Shown: positions 1-11,765, counted from the stretch's first letter. The stretch: 64,000 bases of DNA from Balaenoptera acutorostrata (GCF_949987535.1 NC_080067.1:61624405-61688404); one strand, 5' to 3'. The notes: generated from the sequence alone by a model not told the origin. Made by a program: numbers and translations.

Positions 1-1385
1 ATTTCCAATCTGCTTACAGACATACAAAGCACAAGTCATAATTTTTTTATTGTTAGGCTCAGCAGACATAATTTTATTTTGTCAATGGCTGTAAACAATT
101 CTAAACGCTTATTCTCAATTTCTGAATTTATTTCATATGTAACCAGCACCTGCCCTTGGACCACACGTTGAATAGCTTGAATCAGTTGCTCTCAGGTAAA
201 CTAATCTCCTTGTTATCTGCATCACAAAGAACTATGTCTACACCTCCACCCCAGCAGACAGTATTAGAGCTTTTTTACTTTCTCTGCCTATTGCATTTTA
301 AACTGCAGGAGGACCAGAGCTCTGTTGAACCTGTCCCACTCATTTTGGTCCCTCTGGGCCTATTTGTAAGGGAAAGGTCTCAGTAAATGGTGAATTTTCA
401 GCACTGTTGCCAGGAGGTGGGGTGAGAGGATTCAAATTATTTAGCTTTCAAGTAGCTTATGATAATAGGAAGAGAGAACTAATCTGCATAGAGCCATGGT
501 GAATAATACACAATAAATAAGTGCTGAAGTTTGTGATACATCTTATGCAACTGGTATAGATAAATAGAAAATAGAGAGCTCAATGGAAGCTGGACCAGTC
601 TTAGAAGATGTTAAGCTAGGAAAATGAACCTACTCTTTCAGTCACACAAAACACTTCATTATATATTTTTGAAGATGTTGACTAGGGGAATGGTAGACTA
701 GTCACTAGGGTAGAAAGTTAGAAATGTGTGTGTTTATTTTCTCCTTCCTTCCCCACTGAGCTACTGGAACTGGTGTAGAAAGAGAAGAGCAATATGCAGC
801 TGTCCCTTTTGGGAGACTGAAAGCCTGGGAGGAGTGTGGTTCAGAGGAAGAAATGTATGCATAGGCATTTGATAAGCATCAAAAGACCATTAGAAGCTCT
901 TGATGAAAAAGCTACTGCAGATTTCAGTGACAACTTACTTAGTTGCTTAGATATATTTGAAGGGGGAGCCAAATGGGCAAATACATTACATGCTTTTCAT
1001 CTATGATTGGCATTAGCGGAATTACATAGTGTGAAAGAAAATAATATTAATTTCTTCACTTTGCTTTGTAAAACTGTATACCATGTAAATAAGTTATTTG
1101 CATTATTTTCAATGTGTAAAGCTATGTTTTAGACTTGGTGAATGTTTATTTTTAACTTATGAAGTGTGATTGTAAATCATTTTATGAAAGAGGCTAACAC
1201 ACCCTGGAATGTATTAATTCTGGTATATCTATTAAACAGGGTATATGTTTTATCCAATGGTCCAATATTGATGACTTACTATATGACAATTACTTGGGCC
1301 AATAATGATAGTGTAACTGAAAATGTACTTTATGATACCATGCTTCACATGCTGTTCTTAAATGTTACAAATTCATTTTACCTTT
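1..1385. other. Unannotated AT-rich unique sequence
   Basis: I see no coding region, RNA gene or recognisable young repeat here. The open frames (up to about 78 codons) have no recognisable motifs and fit chance expectation in AT-rich DNA. It reads as intergenic or intronic sequence. Confidence 0.5.
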
Positions 1386-1480
1386 ATGAATACTATCTGT
1401 AATAATCCCATTTTACAGATGAAGAAACTAAGGCACAGGCTATTGATATCTTAGACTTGGTTGTAGCAATGAAGTTATAT
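1386..1480 (-). repeat. MIR SINE fragment
   Basis: The stretch 'cattttacagatgaagaaac' followed by 'taaggcacag' is the reverse complement of the conserved MIR core that ends 'ctgtgcctcagtttc...catctgtaaaatg'. Only the core is recognisable. Limits are approximate. Confidence 0.55.
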
Positions 1481-1984
1481 GTTTAACAAAGTTGTGTGAA
1501 AGTACAGAAGGGAATCTAGAACTTCACTGAAGAAGCAATATCTGAATTAGGTTGTGAAAGTCGAGTAGGAGTTTTCCAGACAGAGGAGATAGGAAAGTAC
1601 ATTGAAATGATGGTGCCATCGCTAAAAACTTTTCTGGAGAATTTTTTAATACATGTATACTAGAAAATTGACTTCAAAATATGCGGCATATCTTTTAATA
1701 GTCTCAGTTGTGGCAAATCTTTGAATTTTAAGGTATATCTGAACATTGGAAAATATGAAAAACCATTCAGATTCAAGTTTGGTAAATGAAACCAGTCATT
1801 TTGTCAATATTGGCAAATGACTTAAAAAATACTACTAGTGTTTGTGTGTGTGTGATTTGTATATAAATAGACTCTAAGGCTAATTCCAAAGAAGTTTAAA
1901 GAATATTTTGAGCCTACTTTACAATTAGAATCGTAAATAGTAAGAATATGAATCTACATATGCAAATGGAAATCACCTTTCTTT

Positions 1985-2315
1985 TTTATTTAAATTTTTA
2001 AATTAAGTTTTAATTTTCTTCCAGTTTTATTGAGATATAATTGACATACAGCACTGTGTAAGTTTAAGTTGTACAGCATAATGATTTGACTTACATACAT
2101 CATGAAGTGATTAGCACAATAAGTTTAGCAATCATCTATCATCTCATATGGATACAAAAGAAAAACAAGTTTCCCTTGTGATGAGAACTCTTAGGGTTTA
2201 CTCTCTTTACAGCTTTCATATATAACATTCATCAGTGTTCATTATACTAATCGTGTTACACATTACATCCTTAGTACTTATTATTCTTACAACTGGAATT
2301 TTGAAGCTTTTGAGT
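1985..2315 (-). mobile_element. Old L1 3'-UTR fragment (L1MA/L1MB-like)
   Basis: The sequence 'ccagttttattgagatataa' followed by 'ttgacatacagcactgtgta' is the reverse complement of the 3' end of mammalian-age L1 elements. It continues through the typical 'gtgatgagaactcttagggt' segment. No ORF2 remains. It abuts a plus-strand L1 3'-UTR-like piece, so this is either an inversion junction or two independent insertions. Confidence 0.6.
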
Positions 2316-2632
2316 GAAATGGGTGAGGGAAATTAAGAGTTACAAAATAAATGTCACAGGGATGAAATGTACAGCATGGGAAATACAGTCAATAACAATG
2401 TAATATCATTGTATGTTGACAGATGGTAGCTAGACTTATCACAGTGATCATTTTGTAATGTATAGATATACCAGATCACTATTTTGCATCAGGAACTAAC
2501 AGTGTTGTAGGTCAATTATTCTTCAAAGAACAAATAAACTCATAGAAAAAGAGATCAGATTTGTGGTTCCCAGAGGTGGGGGCAGGGGAGTTGAGGGAGG
2601 GGGAATTGAATGAAGGTGGTCAAACGGTATAG
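2316..2632 (+). mobile_element. Old L1 3'-UTR fragments, opposite orientation
   Basis: The segment with 'cagggatgaaatgtacagca' and later 'gagatcagatttgtggttcc' reads as L1 3'-UTR sequence in plus orientation. The order of the two sub-blocks does not match one contiguous element, which suggests at least two pieces or a rearranged insertion. Limits are approximate. Confidence 0.5.
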
Positions 2633-2649
2633 CTTTATTTCTGAAGTGG

Positions 2650-2830
2650 AATGTGAGTATCAGACATACTTGTCCCTTGTGTCTATTATTTTACTTTGCA
2701 TTAGAGGTGCTATGTATTCTCATCTAGGATGTGAGATCCTTGTAGGTAATCATCTAGTAGCCTCAGAAACTGGCACAGTGTCTTTGCAGTAATTTCTTGG
2801 TAAATGCTTATTTAAATGAGTTGAATTAAA
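2650..2830 (+). repeat. L2 3'-end-like fragment
   Basis: The order 'ctaggatgtgagatccttgt', then 'aactggcacagtgtc', then 'ggtaaatgcttatttaaatg' follows the L2 3' end (activity sentence, 'cagtgcctggcac', 'aataaatg'). It is strongly diverged and limits are approximate. Confidence 0.4.
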
Positions 2831-3289
2831 TAAGTGGATTTTGATCTTCCCATAGATGGATACAATGGGATTGGTACAATGGTGGCAAAAAGATGATTCT
2901 TCTCTGTAAGCACCCTTCGTAGGCAAAGTGGTAATATGCTTATGAGGCTAAATAATTCAGATTCCTGTTCTCATGCTGGTTTTGATTAGTGGCTACGCCA
3001 CTAGGTTTCATGCATTTAACCTGTCCCTGGTAAAATTAATTTAAGGAGACGTTGCCTTGAGACAATTCAGATAAAAAAAAATAAATTTCAGCATATAAAG
3101 TAAACTGTGATTATACAGAAATGTGAGACTACATCCAGCTTGATTTTAACATGTGGGCAAGAAACGTGTGTTCTCACGTAATCAGTTTTGGTTTAAGTGT
3201 TTGAGTGGACTTAAATATGATCCAGAGTAGAAATGAGCTGATAGAACATTTTAAACAATAAAACACTAAATGAAACACCATGATACTCA

Positions 3290-3625
3290 ATGACCTTTTC
3301 TACTTTATCCAAATCCCACATACCCTTCAAGACTCAGCTCTCATTCTGTCTCCTTCCTGAAATCTGTCCTCACCTCTTGATTGTAATTAACATGCCCCTT
3401 CTCTGAATACCCAGAGCACCTTATCTTACCTTCCTAAGGTATGTAACACCATACCTTGTTAACACTCATTTTTATGTGTCTCTTCTCTCCCTACCTATCA
3501 CCACGCCCGTGAGAGGAGAAATCTATATATCTTCATCTTTGTTTCTTCCTTCACACAGTGTCTGACGCTGGACCTTCTTGATACTGGGTTTTCAATACAT
3601 GATTGCTGAAAACAAATGAATGATA
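3290..3625 (+). repeat. L2 LINE fragment
   Basis: A pyrimidine-rich block with 'ttcaagactcagctctcatt', 'tccttcctgaaatctgtcct' and a terminal 'tcaatacatgattgctgaa' follows the order of the L2 C-terminal/3'-UTR consensus. It is old and carries no reading frame. Confidence 0.45.
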
Positions 3626-3639
3626 CAGCCATGACAAAG

Positions 3640-5450
3640 CAATGGAGTAATAAACAACTCCTTCCTAAGTTATGAGAGACAGATTTTTGCTTCATGAACA
3701 TGCAGTCATGCAGGTCTAGAGATAGAAATGAATGTAGGTTTATTTTTGTTGTGTTTGTTTTTTTCTTAGTCAAGGCGTCTAATCTACCACACTTATTCCT
3801 TATGCACAGATGGAACCTTATCATGCATACAAGCCTCTGAAGGAAATAATTTTTGTTTAAACTTTGTCTTAGAAACTTCAAGGGAATTCAGAACAGGATT
3901 TCTTTAATGATCTGGCCGTATTGTATTACTGATTGCCAAGCTGAAAAATGTTTGGCAGAACTTTTGGCTTCTGAGGTTTTGGATGCCTTCCAGTTTATCT
4001 GCCTCAGGATTTTGAAATACAAATAAATGAGTTCCAGTTCAAACTTTTTTTGAATCTAAGCTGCCAGGCCTTTATTTCCCTCCCATGTGAACATTTTGGT
4101 ACAGAAATACCAACCAAGCAGAAGGAAGATAATCAGTCAACATTTTCAGAGGTTATTAATGGCCTTGGTTTAGAAGAACAACATGAGAATGAATGGTTTA
4201 AAACTTCATGTTTCTTAATAGTAACTGACTGTTGGCTCTTGGCATTTATTTTCCAGGATGTTTTCTCCTATTTGTATCTGGGAGAGAAGGACAAGGGTGT
4301 TCTTTGCCGCCTTGATTCTGCCAGAAGAAAGATTCTGAATGTTCCTTTGTTAAACATTACACACTTAGCTTTGTTTGACTTTTCTTATCTGGGAGCCAAG
4401 TATTTTTTAAGTCACTCAACATTCTACTGAGGCATGCTAGTCACTGAATGTGATTATAAAGCAAAGTTCACACATTGAAAAGAGGCATGACTGGGAGTTT
4501 TGGGTGCCATGTGTACCACCCTGAATGAAGAGGCAGGATAATTTGCGTGAGAGATATAAATTGGGTCATCTCCCTAAACCTCAGCGCCAGTTCCTGGTTG
4601 AGTTCTGAGGGAAACACAATTTTTTTTTTTTAATTAAGGAAAAGACAAACAAAGCATCCACTCCCACGCGCTCTACACATACCACACACACAGACACTCC
4701 ACACACATGCACATGCTCAGTAGTGCACGTGGTCTCTGTATGAGTCCTTGGCTACGACACATTGTCCGTGTCTGGGGCTGCTGGGTTAACCTAGCAAGCA
4801 TTCTGAAAAGTAGGCGCAAGGTGGAGAAGGCACAACGGCTTTTAATTTTAAGAAATCCCTCTTACCAAGCCTTCTACTGACTTTTTTCTTTGATTATTTT
4901 TATGCATTTGTAATAAAAATATAGCCCCACAATAAAATGTTCATTGTGTCGTTGAAGGAAAACAATATAAACTTCAAAAATTTCCTCCAAAGTTTCAGAT
5001 TAAGTGAGGTTTTCTTTTTTTTTTTTCCTTCATTTTGGTTTGGGAAGACCAGTACTTCTCAGAGTACAATTCAAAGATGCTAGATTAAAAAAGTCTTTCT
5101 CACTTTAATAAAATTTTGAATTTTATATATACTTTTTTTACTTAAGAAAACTTTCCAGTCCGTGTAGGAGGTTTTGATAGGAAAAAGCATGTTTTTAGTG
5201 TTTCATATGATCTTTGTTCTTCTGAGGTGGCATTGAGCCTGTCTCCTCCCCTGAGCTCTCCTTACAGGCTCATGGGAACCAAGCAGCTTAGTCCCTCAGC
5301 CATACACCCAAACTGGGCATGGTGTGGTAGGATAGGTAGGCAAGCGACCTGGTGCCTGGAAATGGCCCTGATGTCTCCACTCTGACAGGTTCTGAAGCAG
5401 CCACTCAGCTCTGCTTTCACAGCATTCTTTTTGACATCTCAGAATACAGT
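3640..5450. other. Unannotated unique sequence with a CA-rich patch
   Basis: No recognised gene. A 126-codon open frame (4050-4430, plus) has no recognisable domain or homologue and is treated as chance. A degenerate CA-rich tract lies at about 4670-4720, and short homopolymers at 4620 and 5018. I see no promoter or RNA gene. Confidence 0.45.
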
Positions 5451-5454
5451 ACGT

Positions 5455-5622
5455 CCTGAGGACACTCTGTGCTTCAGTATCTTCATCAGCAAAATGATGA
5501 TAAGAACAGTGTCAGCTTCATAGGATTGTTGTGGGGATAAAATGAGTTAAGTCAAGTGAAGTGCTTAGAACAATGACTGGCATGTAGTAAGCTCTCAACA
5601 AACGTTAGCTGTAATTGCCTCA
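5455..5622 (+). repeat. MIR SINE
   Basis: It contains 'cttcagtatcttcatcagca', 'aaaatgatgataagaacagt', 'ataggattgttgtggggata', 'gtgcttagaacaatgactgg' and 'catgtagtaagctctcaaca'. These match, in order, the MIR core and 3' half. It is the best-preserved MIR in the first 10 kb. Confidence 0.75.
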
Positions 5623-5629
5623 TGTAGGA

Positions 5630-5832
5630 GGAGTCAGACAGAATTAGGTTTGGACCCTGGCTCTGTCTTTTATCAGCTATGCTGCCCTGAGCTGTTTGCT
5701 TAACCTCGTTAAAACTCAGTTTTCCTTTTTAAAACAGAGGTCCTAATACTGCTAAGATTGTGGTAGGATTAATCACATAATGCATATAAAGTTGCTAGCG
5801 CACAGTAGCCACTTAATAGATAGTGGTTTGGC
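5630..5832 (+). repeat. Second MIR SINE, tandemly placed
   Basis: 'ttggaccctggctctgtctt', 'ttgcttaacctcgttaaaac' and 'taggattaatcacataatg' match the MIR body in order. It lies directly after the previous MIR in the same orientation. The two are diverged enough to be independent insertions. Confidence 0.65.
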
Positions 5833-5859
5833 TATTAGTGCTGTCAGATTATTAGTGCT

Positions 5860-6780
5860 GGACTTTTTCAGAGGCCTCTACTTCCTTACCCCAATGCATG
5901 GCTCATACTGGAACGTTCTGGCACTTAGCTATACAGGTGGAAAGCTGGCAGCTTAGCAAGGGGGGGTGTGGGGAAGGCCTTTGGGTCTCCACTCACCTTG
6001 AGACAAACATCGTGTCACATTGGTGCTGCCCACCGTGTACATGTGGGGGCCTTGCATCAGGTAAGGATCTCGGCTTGGACAGGGTGGGATGGAGTACATA
6101 GGGCAGGTGCAGATCTGGATTTTCACATGGACATAGAATGTGGGAAAGATCCAGAAGAAAGAAAAGAAATTAGTGAACTGGGAAGTCTGGCTCATGTTTG
6201 TTTCTACCTCAACCTGTCTTAGGAGTTTGAAATCGTCTATGAAACTGAAAGCACTTTTCATCACAGCCATCATTTGCCATAGGCATTTGCAGCTGCCAGA
6301 CTAATTTCTCTAGATGTTCTGTGAGGCTCTGGCCAGCACTACTGTTTCTCAGTGTGGGACTTAAAAAGCTGAGAGGATTTGGGGGCTGCCGGAACTTACA
6401 AGGTAACATCACCACAGAAGATAGCATTTCCAATACTTAATTCTTATGGTTGAATAGACTTTTGATGATCTCATTAGTGTAATACATTTATAATTTTCTG
6501 AGCTTCCCTTTTTTTCCTCTTTCCTCTAAGCAGCTATCTTTTCTTCCTGCTTTAGATACCAAGGGACTTACGAACTACCTCTTTCTCCATTATTAAATTC
6601 TACTGATAGGGAAACGTGTTCCTAGGAATTTATATAAGATGTGAAGGCCTGGAAACAGATCAAAGCATATGCCCCAGCAATGGGAAGTAAACAGTTAAGG
6701 GCAAACAAACTTGAAAAGAAAAACAAAACAAAACAAAACAAAAAACAAAAAAACCCCAAAAAACTAATCTATTAAGTTTT
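5860..6780. other. Unannotated sequence ending in an A/C-rich tract
   Basis: No gene recognised. Overlapping open frames on both strands at 5900-6270 lack any motif. The stretch ends in an (AAAAC)n-like tract at 6718-6762. Confidence 0.45.
6718..6762. repeat. (AAAAC)n-like low-complexity tract
   Basis: Repeated 'aaaac' units degenerate into 'aaaaaaccccaaaaaac'. No attached SINE body is recognisable, so it is a simple repeat or an orphan A-tail. Confidence 0.75.
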
Positions 6781-6849
6781 TATGACTTCTGAGACAGAAA
6801 TATGTGTCCAAGTTCATCCATATCTTTGTTTTCATCTCCTTGGACACAT

Positions 6850-7195
6850 AGAGGCACTACATCTTCTAGGTAAGTCCATGTAGTAGGGTTCTGGTCAACT
6901 GGAATGATGTGTGCTGTTCTAGGAATGGCCCATAAAAGCAGTCATGGGTGATCATCTTCCTTTCTCTGTCTTTCTTTCTCATCAGCTGGCTTGAAAGAGA
7001 AAACCTTAAGGGCCAATGTGAGGGTGGAACCACAAGTTGAAGGTGCCTGGGTTCATGAATGACTCTGTGGAGCAGAATAACCACCCCCACCAATTAATCC
7101 ACACAGGGCTGTGATGTGAGCAAGGAATACAATTTTATTATGTTTAGCTGCTATAATTTGGGAGTTGTTATAGAAGTTAGGCTACCTTGAATAAT
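6850..7195 (+). mobile_element. MLT1-like MaLR LTR, old
   Basis: The segment 'gtgcctgggttcatgaatga' followed by 'ctctgtggagcagaataacc', and then 'ctgtgatgtgagcaaggaat', follows the MLT1 LTR 3' half (normally '...gcctgggtccctgaatgac', '...gtggagcag', '...tgtaatgtgagcgagaaataaa'). The poly(A) signal is degraded. No internal sequence is recognised, so it is a solo or fragmentary LTR. The 5' limit is uncertain. Confidence 0.6.
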
Positions 7196-7307
7196 ATAGT
7201 CATTTTGACACTATTTAGCTGCTAAGTTTGGCAGAGACATTATTTCCTAAATCACATACTTGTTGAATTTTTTTATTATTATCAGCAACTTTTAAAGTAA
7301 GGAAACT

Positions 7308-7665
7308 GGGCTTCCCTGGTGGCACAGTGGTTAAGAATCCACCTGCCAATGCAGGGGACATGGGTTCGAGCCCTGGTCCGAGAAGATCTCACATGCCGTG
7401 GAGCAACTAAGCCCCTGCGCCACAACTACTGAGCCTGCGCTCTAGAGCCCGCAAGCCACAACTACTGAGCGCACATGCCACAACTACTGAAGCCTGTGTG
7501 CCTAGAGCCCATGCTCTGCAGCAAGAGAAGCCACTGCAGTGAGAAGCCCACACACCGCAACTAAGATCAGCCCCAACTCGACGCAACTAGAGAAAGCCTG
7601 TGCACAGCAACGAAGACCCAATGCAGACAAAAATAAATAAATAAAATAAATAAATTTATAAAAAT
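7308..7665 (+). mobile_element. CHR-type tRNA-derived SINE, long variant
   Basis: The head 'gggcttccctggtggcacag' holds the A-box region of the tRNA-derived promoter, and 'ggttcgagccc' is the B box. The tail is (TAAA)n-rich. Flanks carry a likely target-site duplication: 'taaggaaact' at 7298-7307 and 'taaagaaact' at 7670-7679, one mismatch. The body holds three copies of 'ccacaactactga' (7420, 7456, 7478), making it longer and older-looking than the other SINEs in the window. Confidence 0.9.
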
Positions 7666-7784
7666 AGAATAAAGAAACTGAGAAGCTACATAAAGATACA
7701 AGTTTTTTTGACAGTCAGTCCCTTTCTCTATAAACAATATGATCAAGGCATTCATTACCTCATTTATTCTGTACACTGACTCTG

Positions 7785-7925
7785 TGAAGATCTTGAGAGA
7801 TAAGGAAACTGAGGTTCAAAGAGGTTAAGTATTACAACATGGACAAGATCACACAGCTACTGTTTGCTTTGGATCCAGGATTAAAACTCAAACCACAAAG
7901 GTCTTGTTATTTTCACTGTAAAGTG
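7785..7925 (-). repeat. MIR SINE
   Basis: 'gataaggaaactgaggttca', 'aagaggttaagtattacaac' and 'gatcacacagctactgtttg' are the reverse complement of the MIR body. Confidence 0.7.
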
Positions 7926-8294
7926 CTCCTTTTAAGAAAACAGCAGTCAAGAAAGAGAGTGTACACAGAGTAAGTATATAAGACTTTCTGGAGAGGTAGC
8001 AAAACCTAGAAAAAAATATAACTGGGTACCAGGTCATACTTCAGAAACTCTATGACAGATCATAAAACAGAAAGATGGAAAAAAAAGGTAAGAGGATAAT
8101 CATGAATCCAGACCACAAGACTGGGTTCCTAGGATCCAAGGTTCAAAATCTAGTCCAGAAGTTTTTAACGTTTCTATAATCAGTTATTAGGTTTCACTTA
8201 AATTGTTTAATAAAAAGTCATTCTTTATCCAGAATGTCTGAGGTTGTGTACTCAAATTCCTTTTTATTTCAAGTTAATGGATCTAAACCCTTAA

Positions 8295-8725
8295 AGGTGT
8301 ACATATTACTCAGGGTTTTCCAGAGAAATAGAACCAATAGCAGATTATCTGTCTATCTATCAAGAGTATTTATTTTAAGGAATTGGCTCATGTGACTGTG
8401 TGGCTGGCAAGTCTAAAATCTTCAGGGCAAACTGGCAGGCTGGAGACCCAGCAAAAACCTGATGTTGCTTGAGCATAAAGGCAGTCTGGAGGCAGAATTC
8501 CCTTTTCCCTGTAGAACCTTGGTCTTTTTCTCTTAAGACCTTTAACTGATTAGATGAGGCCCACCCACATTATGGAAAGTAATCTGCTTTATTCAAAGTC
8601 TACTGATCGAAATGTTAATCTCATCTTAAAGAAACCTTCACAGAAACATCCAGACTGACATTTGACCAGATATCTGGGTACTGTGGCCTAGCTAAGGTAA
8701 CACACAGAATTAACCATCATAGGGT
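8295..8725. repeat. Interspersed repeat, family not named
   Basis: The block begins near 'actcagggttttccagagaa' and ends 'agaattaaccatcat'. Between these lie 'aaggaattggctcatgtgac', 'gattagatgaggcccaccca' and 'cagaaacatccagactgaca'. I recognise this order as a widespread mammalian medium-reiteration repeat of about 430 bp, but I cannot assign its class with confidence. Confidence 0.5.
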
Positions 8726-9456
8726 ATTAATTACAAACAAAATATCCAAATCTAGTTAGAGCCTAATGAACATGTTCTGGTTATTGGATTGGTGGTACTT
8801 TTTCTGAATGGGATGACCCCATTTCTATCTGTCTGTTAGAAAGAAAAAGAATGGCTGCATCCTTTAAACCCACAAATGTGTGCTTGATTAAACATTGAAG
8901 CAAAACTCTAAACATTAAAGTCAAAGACATTTCAAGCATCATCCAGCAGGTGAGTGATAAATATCTTGGGCTGTGGAGGCTTGCCTGTTGTACCTGCACT
9001 GAATGTCTCTTCACCAGTAGCTGCTCTGCCTTCCTTCCTGTCCCCGAACACTTCGAAACCTATTGAACTCAAAGCTGCTGCCACTTGTTTAATGCTTAAT
9101 TTTTCTCCATAGTTTTTGGCCTCTCATCTTCATGTAGTTCACTTGGAATGTACTTCTCTCTTTTTTAATAATCCAAATGAGTCTTATTATGTCATGTCCC
9201 ATTCCAGTATTCTTTCATCTGTGAGTCTTTTCTGCTGTTTTTCACTCCTCTAGCAGTCATACCCCTTGTGGAACTTCCATCCTTATGCAACCTACAGATA
9301 ATTTCTCCCATGGGAAATTGTCACATGTTGGCATAGTTTTTTGCACTACTGTGAATATAAAAAAATGCACCACAAGCATATTTTAGTGATGTTATAATAA
9401 AAAGTTTAATTAACAAAAAATACCATATAACACATAAATTCATCATGAATTGGCCG

Positions 9457-9585
9457 TATCATGTATTGATAGCCAGCCATATCTGAGAAAAACAAAAACA
9501 AAACAAAAAACCTTCACTCTCATGTCTTTTTGTGTCATTTTGTGGTTCAGGAGTCACAGCCGTCATAGGACTTGCCTGAATATGT
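9457..9585 (+). repeat. Direct repeat, left copy (flanks RPS4 retrocopy)
   Basis: It begins 'tatcatgtattgatagccag', contains 'aaaaacaaaaacaaaac' and ends 'gacttgcctgaatatg'. The same sequence recurs at 10910-11045 in the same orientation. By eye the pair differs at about nine positions plus a 9-base insertion in the right copy, roughly 93% identity. It is not a transposable element I recognise. Confidence 0.9.
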
Positions 9586-9593
9586 TGATCTGA

Positions 9594-10226
<633 letters not shown>

Positions 10227-10312
10227 AATGATCTCTTAAGTGACGTGACTGGGAAAGTCTTTTTACTTATGGATAATACTACATAATTAAAAGCCTCTTT
10301 AGTGGAGGAACT

Positions 10313-10333
10313 CTGGTTTTGTTTTTGTTTTTG
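10313..10333. repeat. Candidate target-site duplication, 3' side of RPS4 retrocopy
   Basis: Partner of 9688-9706, with 13 identical bases and then an offset T/G run. If genuine, the inserted unit is about 9707-10312, matching the extent of RPS4-derived sequence. Confidence 0.4.
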
Positions 10334-10339
10334 TTTTTT

Positions 10340-10905
10340 TAAGATACCTCCAGCCAGCTGGCTAAGGCTTGTGCTGAGATACTCTACAATTGTCATCTAC
10401 TGATAATCTTTTATGTATAATGTCATTGTTGGATACTTACCTGGATTTTTCCAAACATAAGGCAGTCTGTCTTTGCCAATTCTAGAAGGTAGCGAAGGGA
10501 CTGACTTTATTTTGCTGGTGGTCAAACCATCCTTTTCTTTGTTTTATTCTCTGGACAGTGAATTATTTCCTGTTTCCATCTGTAAAATGGTGAACTTTTT
10601 CATTCTAAAATACAATAAATATTATTTCCACGATGAGTTGTATTGTTTTGAAATTGGGAACTGTGTTTCATATTTGTTGAGTATCTTCACAGAGCAGCAT
10701 TAGCAACTCACTAAATATTTGTTGGGTGTTAGAAGCTCAACTGCTGTTTGTCCTGAAGATTTTCTGTTAAATTAATAATTGGGCAGCACCTAGGCAAAGT
10801 ATGTTAAAAAAATGTTTTCTTTCAGAATGTTAAAGCACTCAGATTTGATTGAGGGGCAGGATTTATGTAAAGGAGAAAATATCCATCAGAAAAAAAATGT
10901 TTCTA
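10340..10905. other. Unannotated sequence between retrocopy and right direct repeat
   Basis: No gene seen. It includes AT-rich unique sequence and a weak L2-like 3' end near 10700-10735 ('actaaatatttgttgggtg'). Confidence 0.4.
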
Positions 10906-10909
10906 ATTT

Positions 10910-11045
10910 TATCATGTATTGATAGCCAGCCATATCTGAGAAAAACAAAAACAAAACGAAAACCCTTCACCCTCACGTCTTCTTGTGTCATTTTGTAATT
11001 CAGGAGTCACAGTTCCACAGCCGTCACAGGACTTGCCTGAATGTG
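10910..11045 (+). repeat. Direct repeat, right copy
   Basis: Copy of 9457-9585 in the same orientation, with a 9-base insertion ('agttccaca' region, about 11010-11019). The homology starts at 'tatcatgtattg' and stops just after 'gacttgcctgaatgtg'. Confidence 0.9.
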
Positions 11046-11344
11046 ATTTTGTTTTGCTTTCTCTGTTTCTTTGTGAAGGGGAAGTACTGAAGAGTCATTC
11101 TAAGAAAATGAATTCCACGTACCTGGTTCACTGTTATATACTCTTTAAATAAGTCTTTGAATGACAGTATGTTTCTGGAAACACATGGTTACCTGGATGA
11201 TAACTAAGGTGATTGATCACAGGCTCAGTGGTTGTTGGCTTCACAGGGCAGATGTAGGAGGCCAAGATCAGTGCAAACAACAGGGTAGGGGGAGTACTTT
11301 CTAGTTATAACTGTAAAGATGTCAAGAGATGAGCTTTGGGCAGA

Positions 11345-11652
11345 AGAAATATAGTTGTAATGGGGTGGGGCGGGCGTCAGCTACCAGTGCGGGGCTGTTT
11401 AGCAAGTGGCTGTTAGGGGTTCTGCTCCACCAACGGGTGGCATCGCAGTGGATCTTCCCTCCCTCCCCTTCCTCTGTATAAAAGAAGCCCTGATTCTGAC
11501 CGGGAGAAGATGGTTCTTTGAAACACTAGTGTGCCATCTTCTTGGTCTGCTGGCTTTCCGAGTAAAGTCGTTATTCCTTGTCCCAGCAACTCCTCTCCCA
11601 ATTTACTGACCTGTCGTTTGGTGAGCAGAATGAGCTTGGACTCGGTATCATC
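11345..11652 (+). mobile_element. Solo LTR of an endogenous retrovirus (ERV1-like)
   Basis: TATAAAAG at 11477-11484 is a TATA box. About 80 bp downstream the variant poly(A) signal AGTAAA lies at 11561. It is followed by a U5-like stretch, 'cctgtcgtttggtgagcaga' then 'atgagcttggactcggta', typical of gammaretrovirus-class LTRs in artiodactyls. No gag, pol or env sequence follows. Immediately downstream is MIR sequence, so this is a solo or 5'-truncated LTR. The 5' limit is uncertain. Confidence 0.75.
11477..11484 (+). promoter_or_regulatory. TATA box of the solo LTR
   Basis: Perfect TATAAAAG. In family terms it would direct initiation about 25-30 bp downstream (11505-11515), the U3/R boundary. 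The adjacent poly(A) signal at 11561 makes a short R region. Confidence 0.65.
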
Positions 11653-11765
11653 ATTATCCCTATTTTTCAGAAAAAGCAACTAATACTCCAAGACTTTTAA
11701 ACACTTGCCCATAATTTCATTACAGGTGAGTAAGGATGGAGGCTAGATTCAGCTCATCTTTTTCC
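11653..11765 (-). repeat. MIR fragment abutting the solo LTR
   Basis: 'tcattatccctatttttcag' and 'acacttgcccataatttcat' match the reverse complement of MIR. The LTR appears to have landed in or beside it. Confidence 0.5.

Noticed and set aside
4050..4430. 126-codon plus-strand open frame as a candidate gene
   Set aside because: No recognisable domain, no promoter or splice evidence, and a length expected by chance in a 64 kb six-frame search.
7308..7380. tRNA gene call from the A and B box-like sequences of the SINEs
   Set aside because: The boxes belong to tRNA-derived SINE heads with a non-tRNA body and A-rich tail. No cloverleaf is expected.
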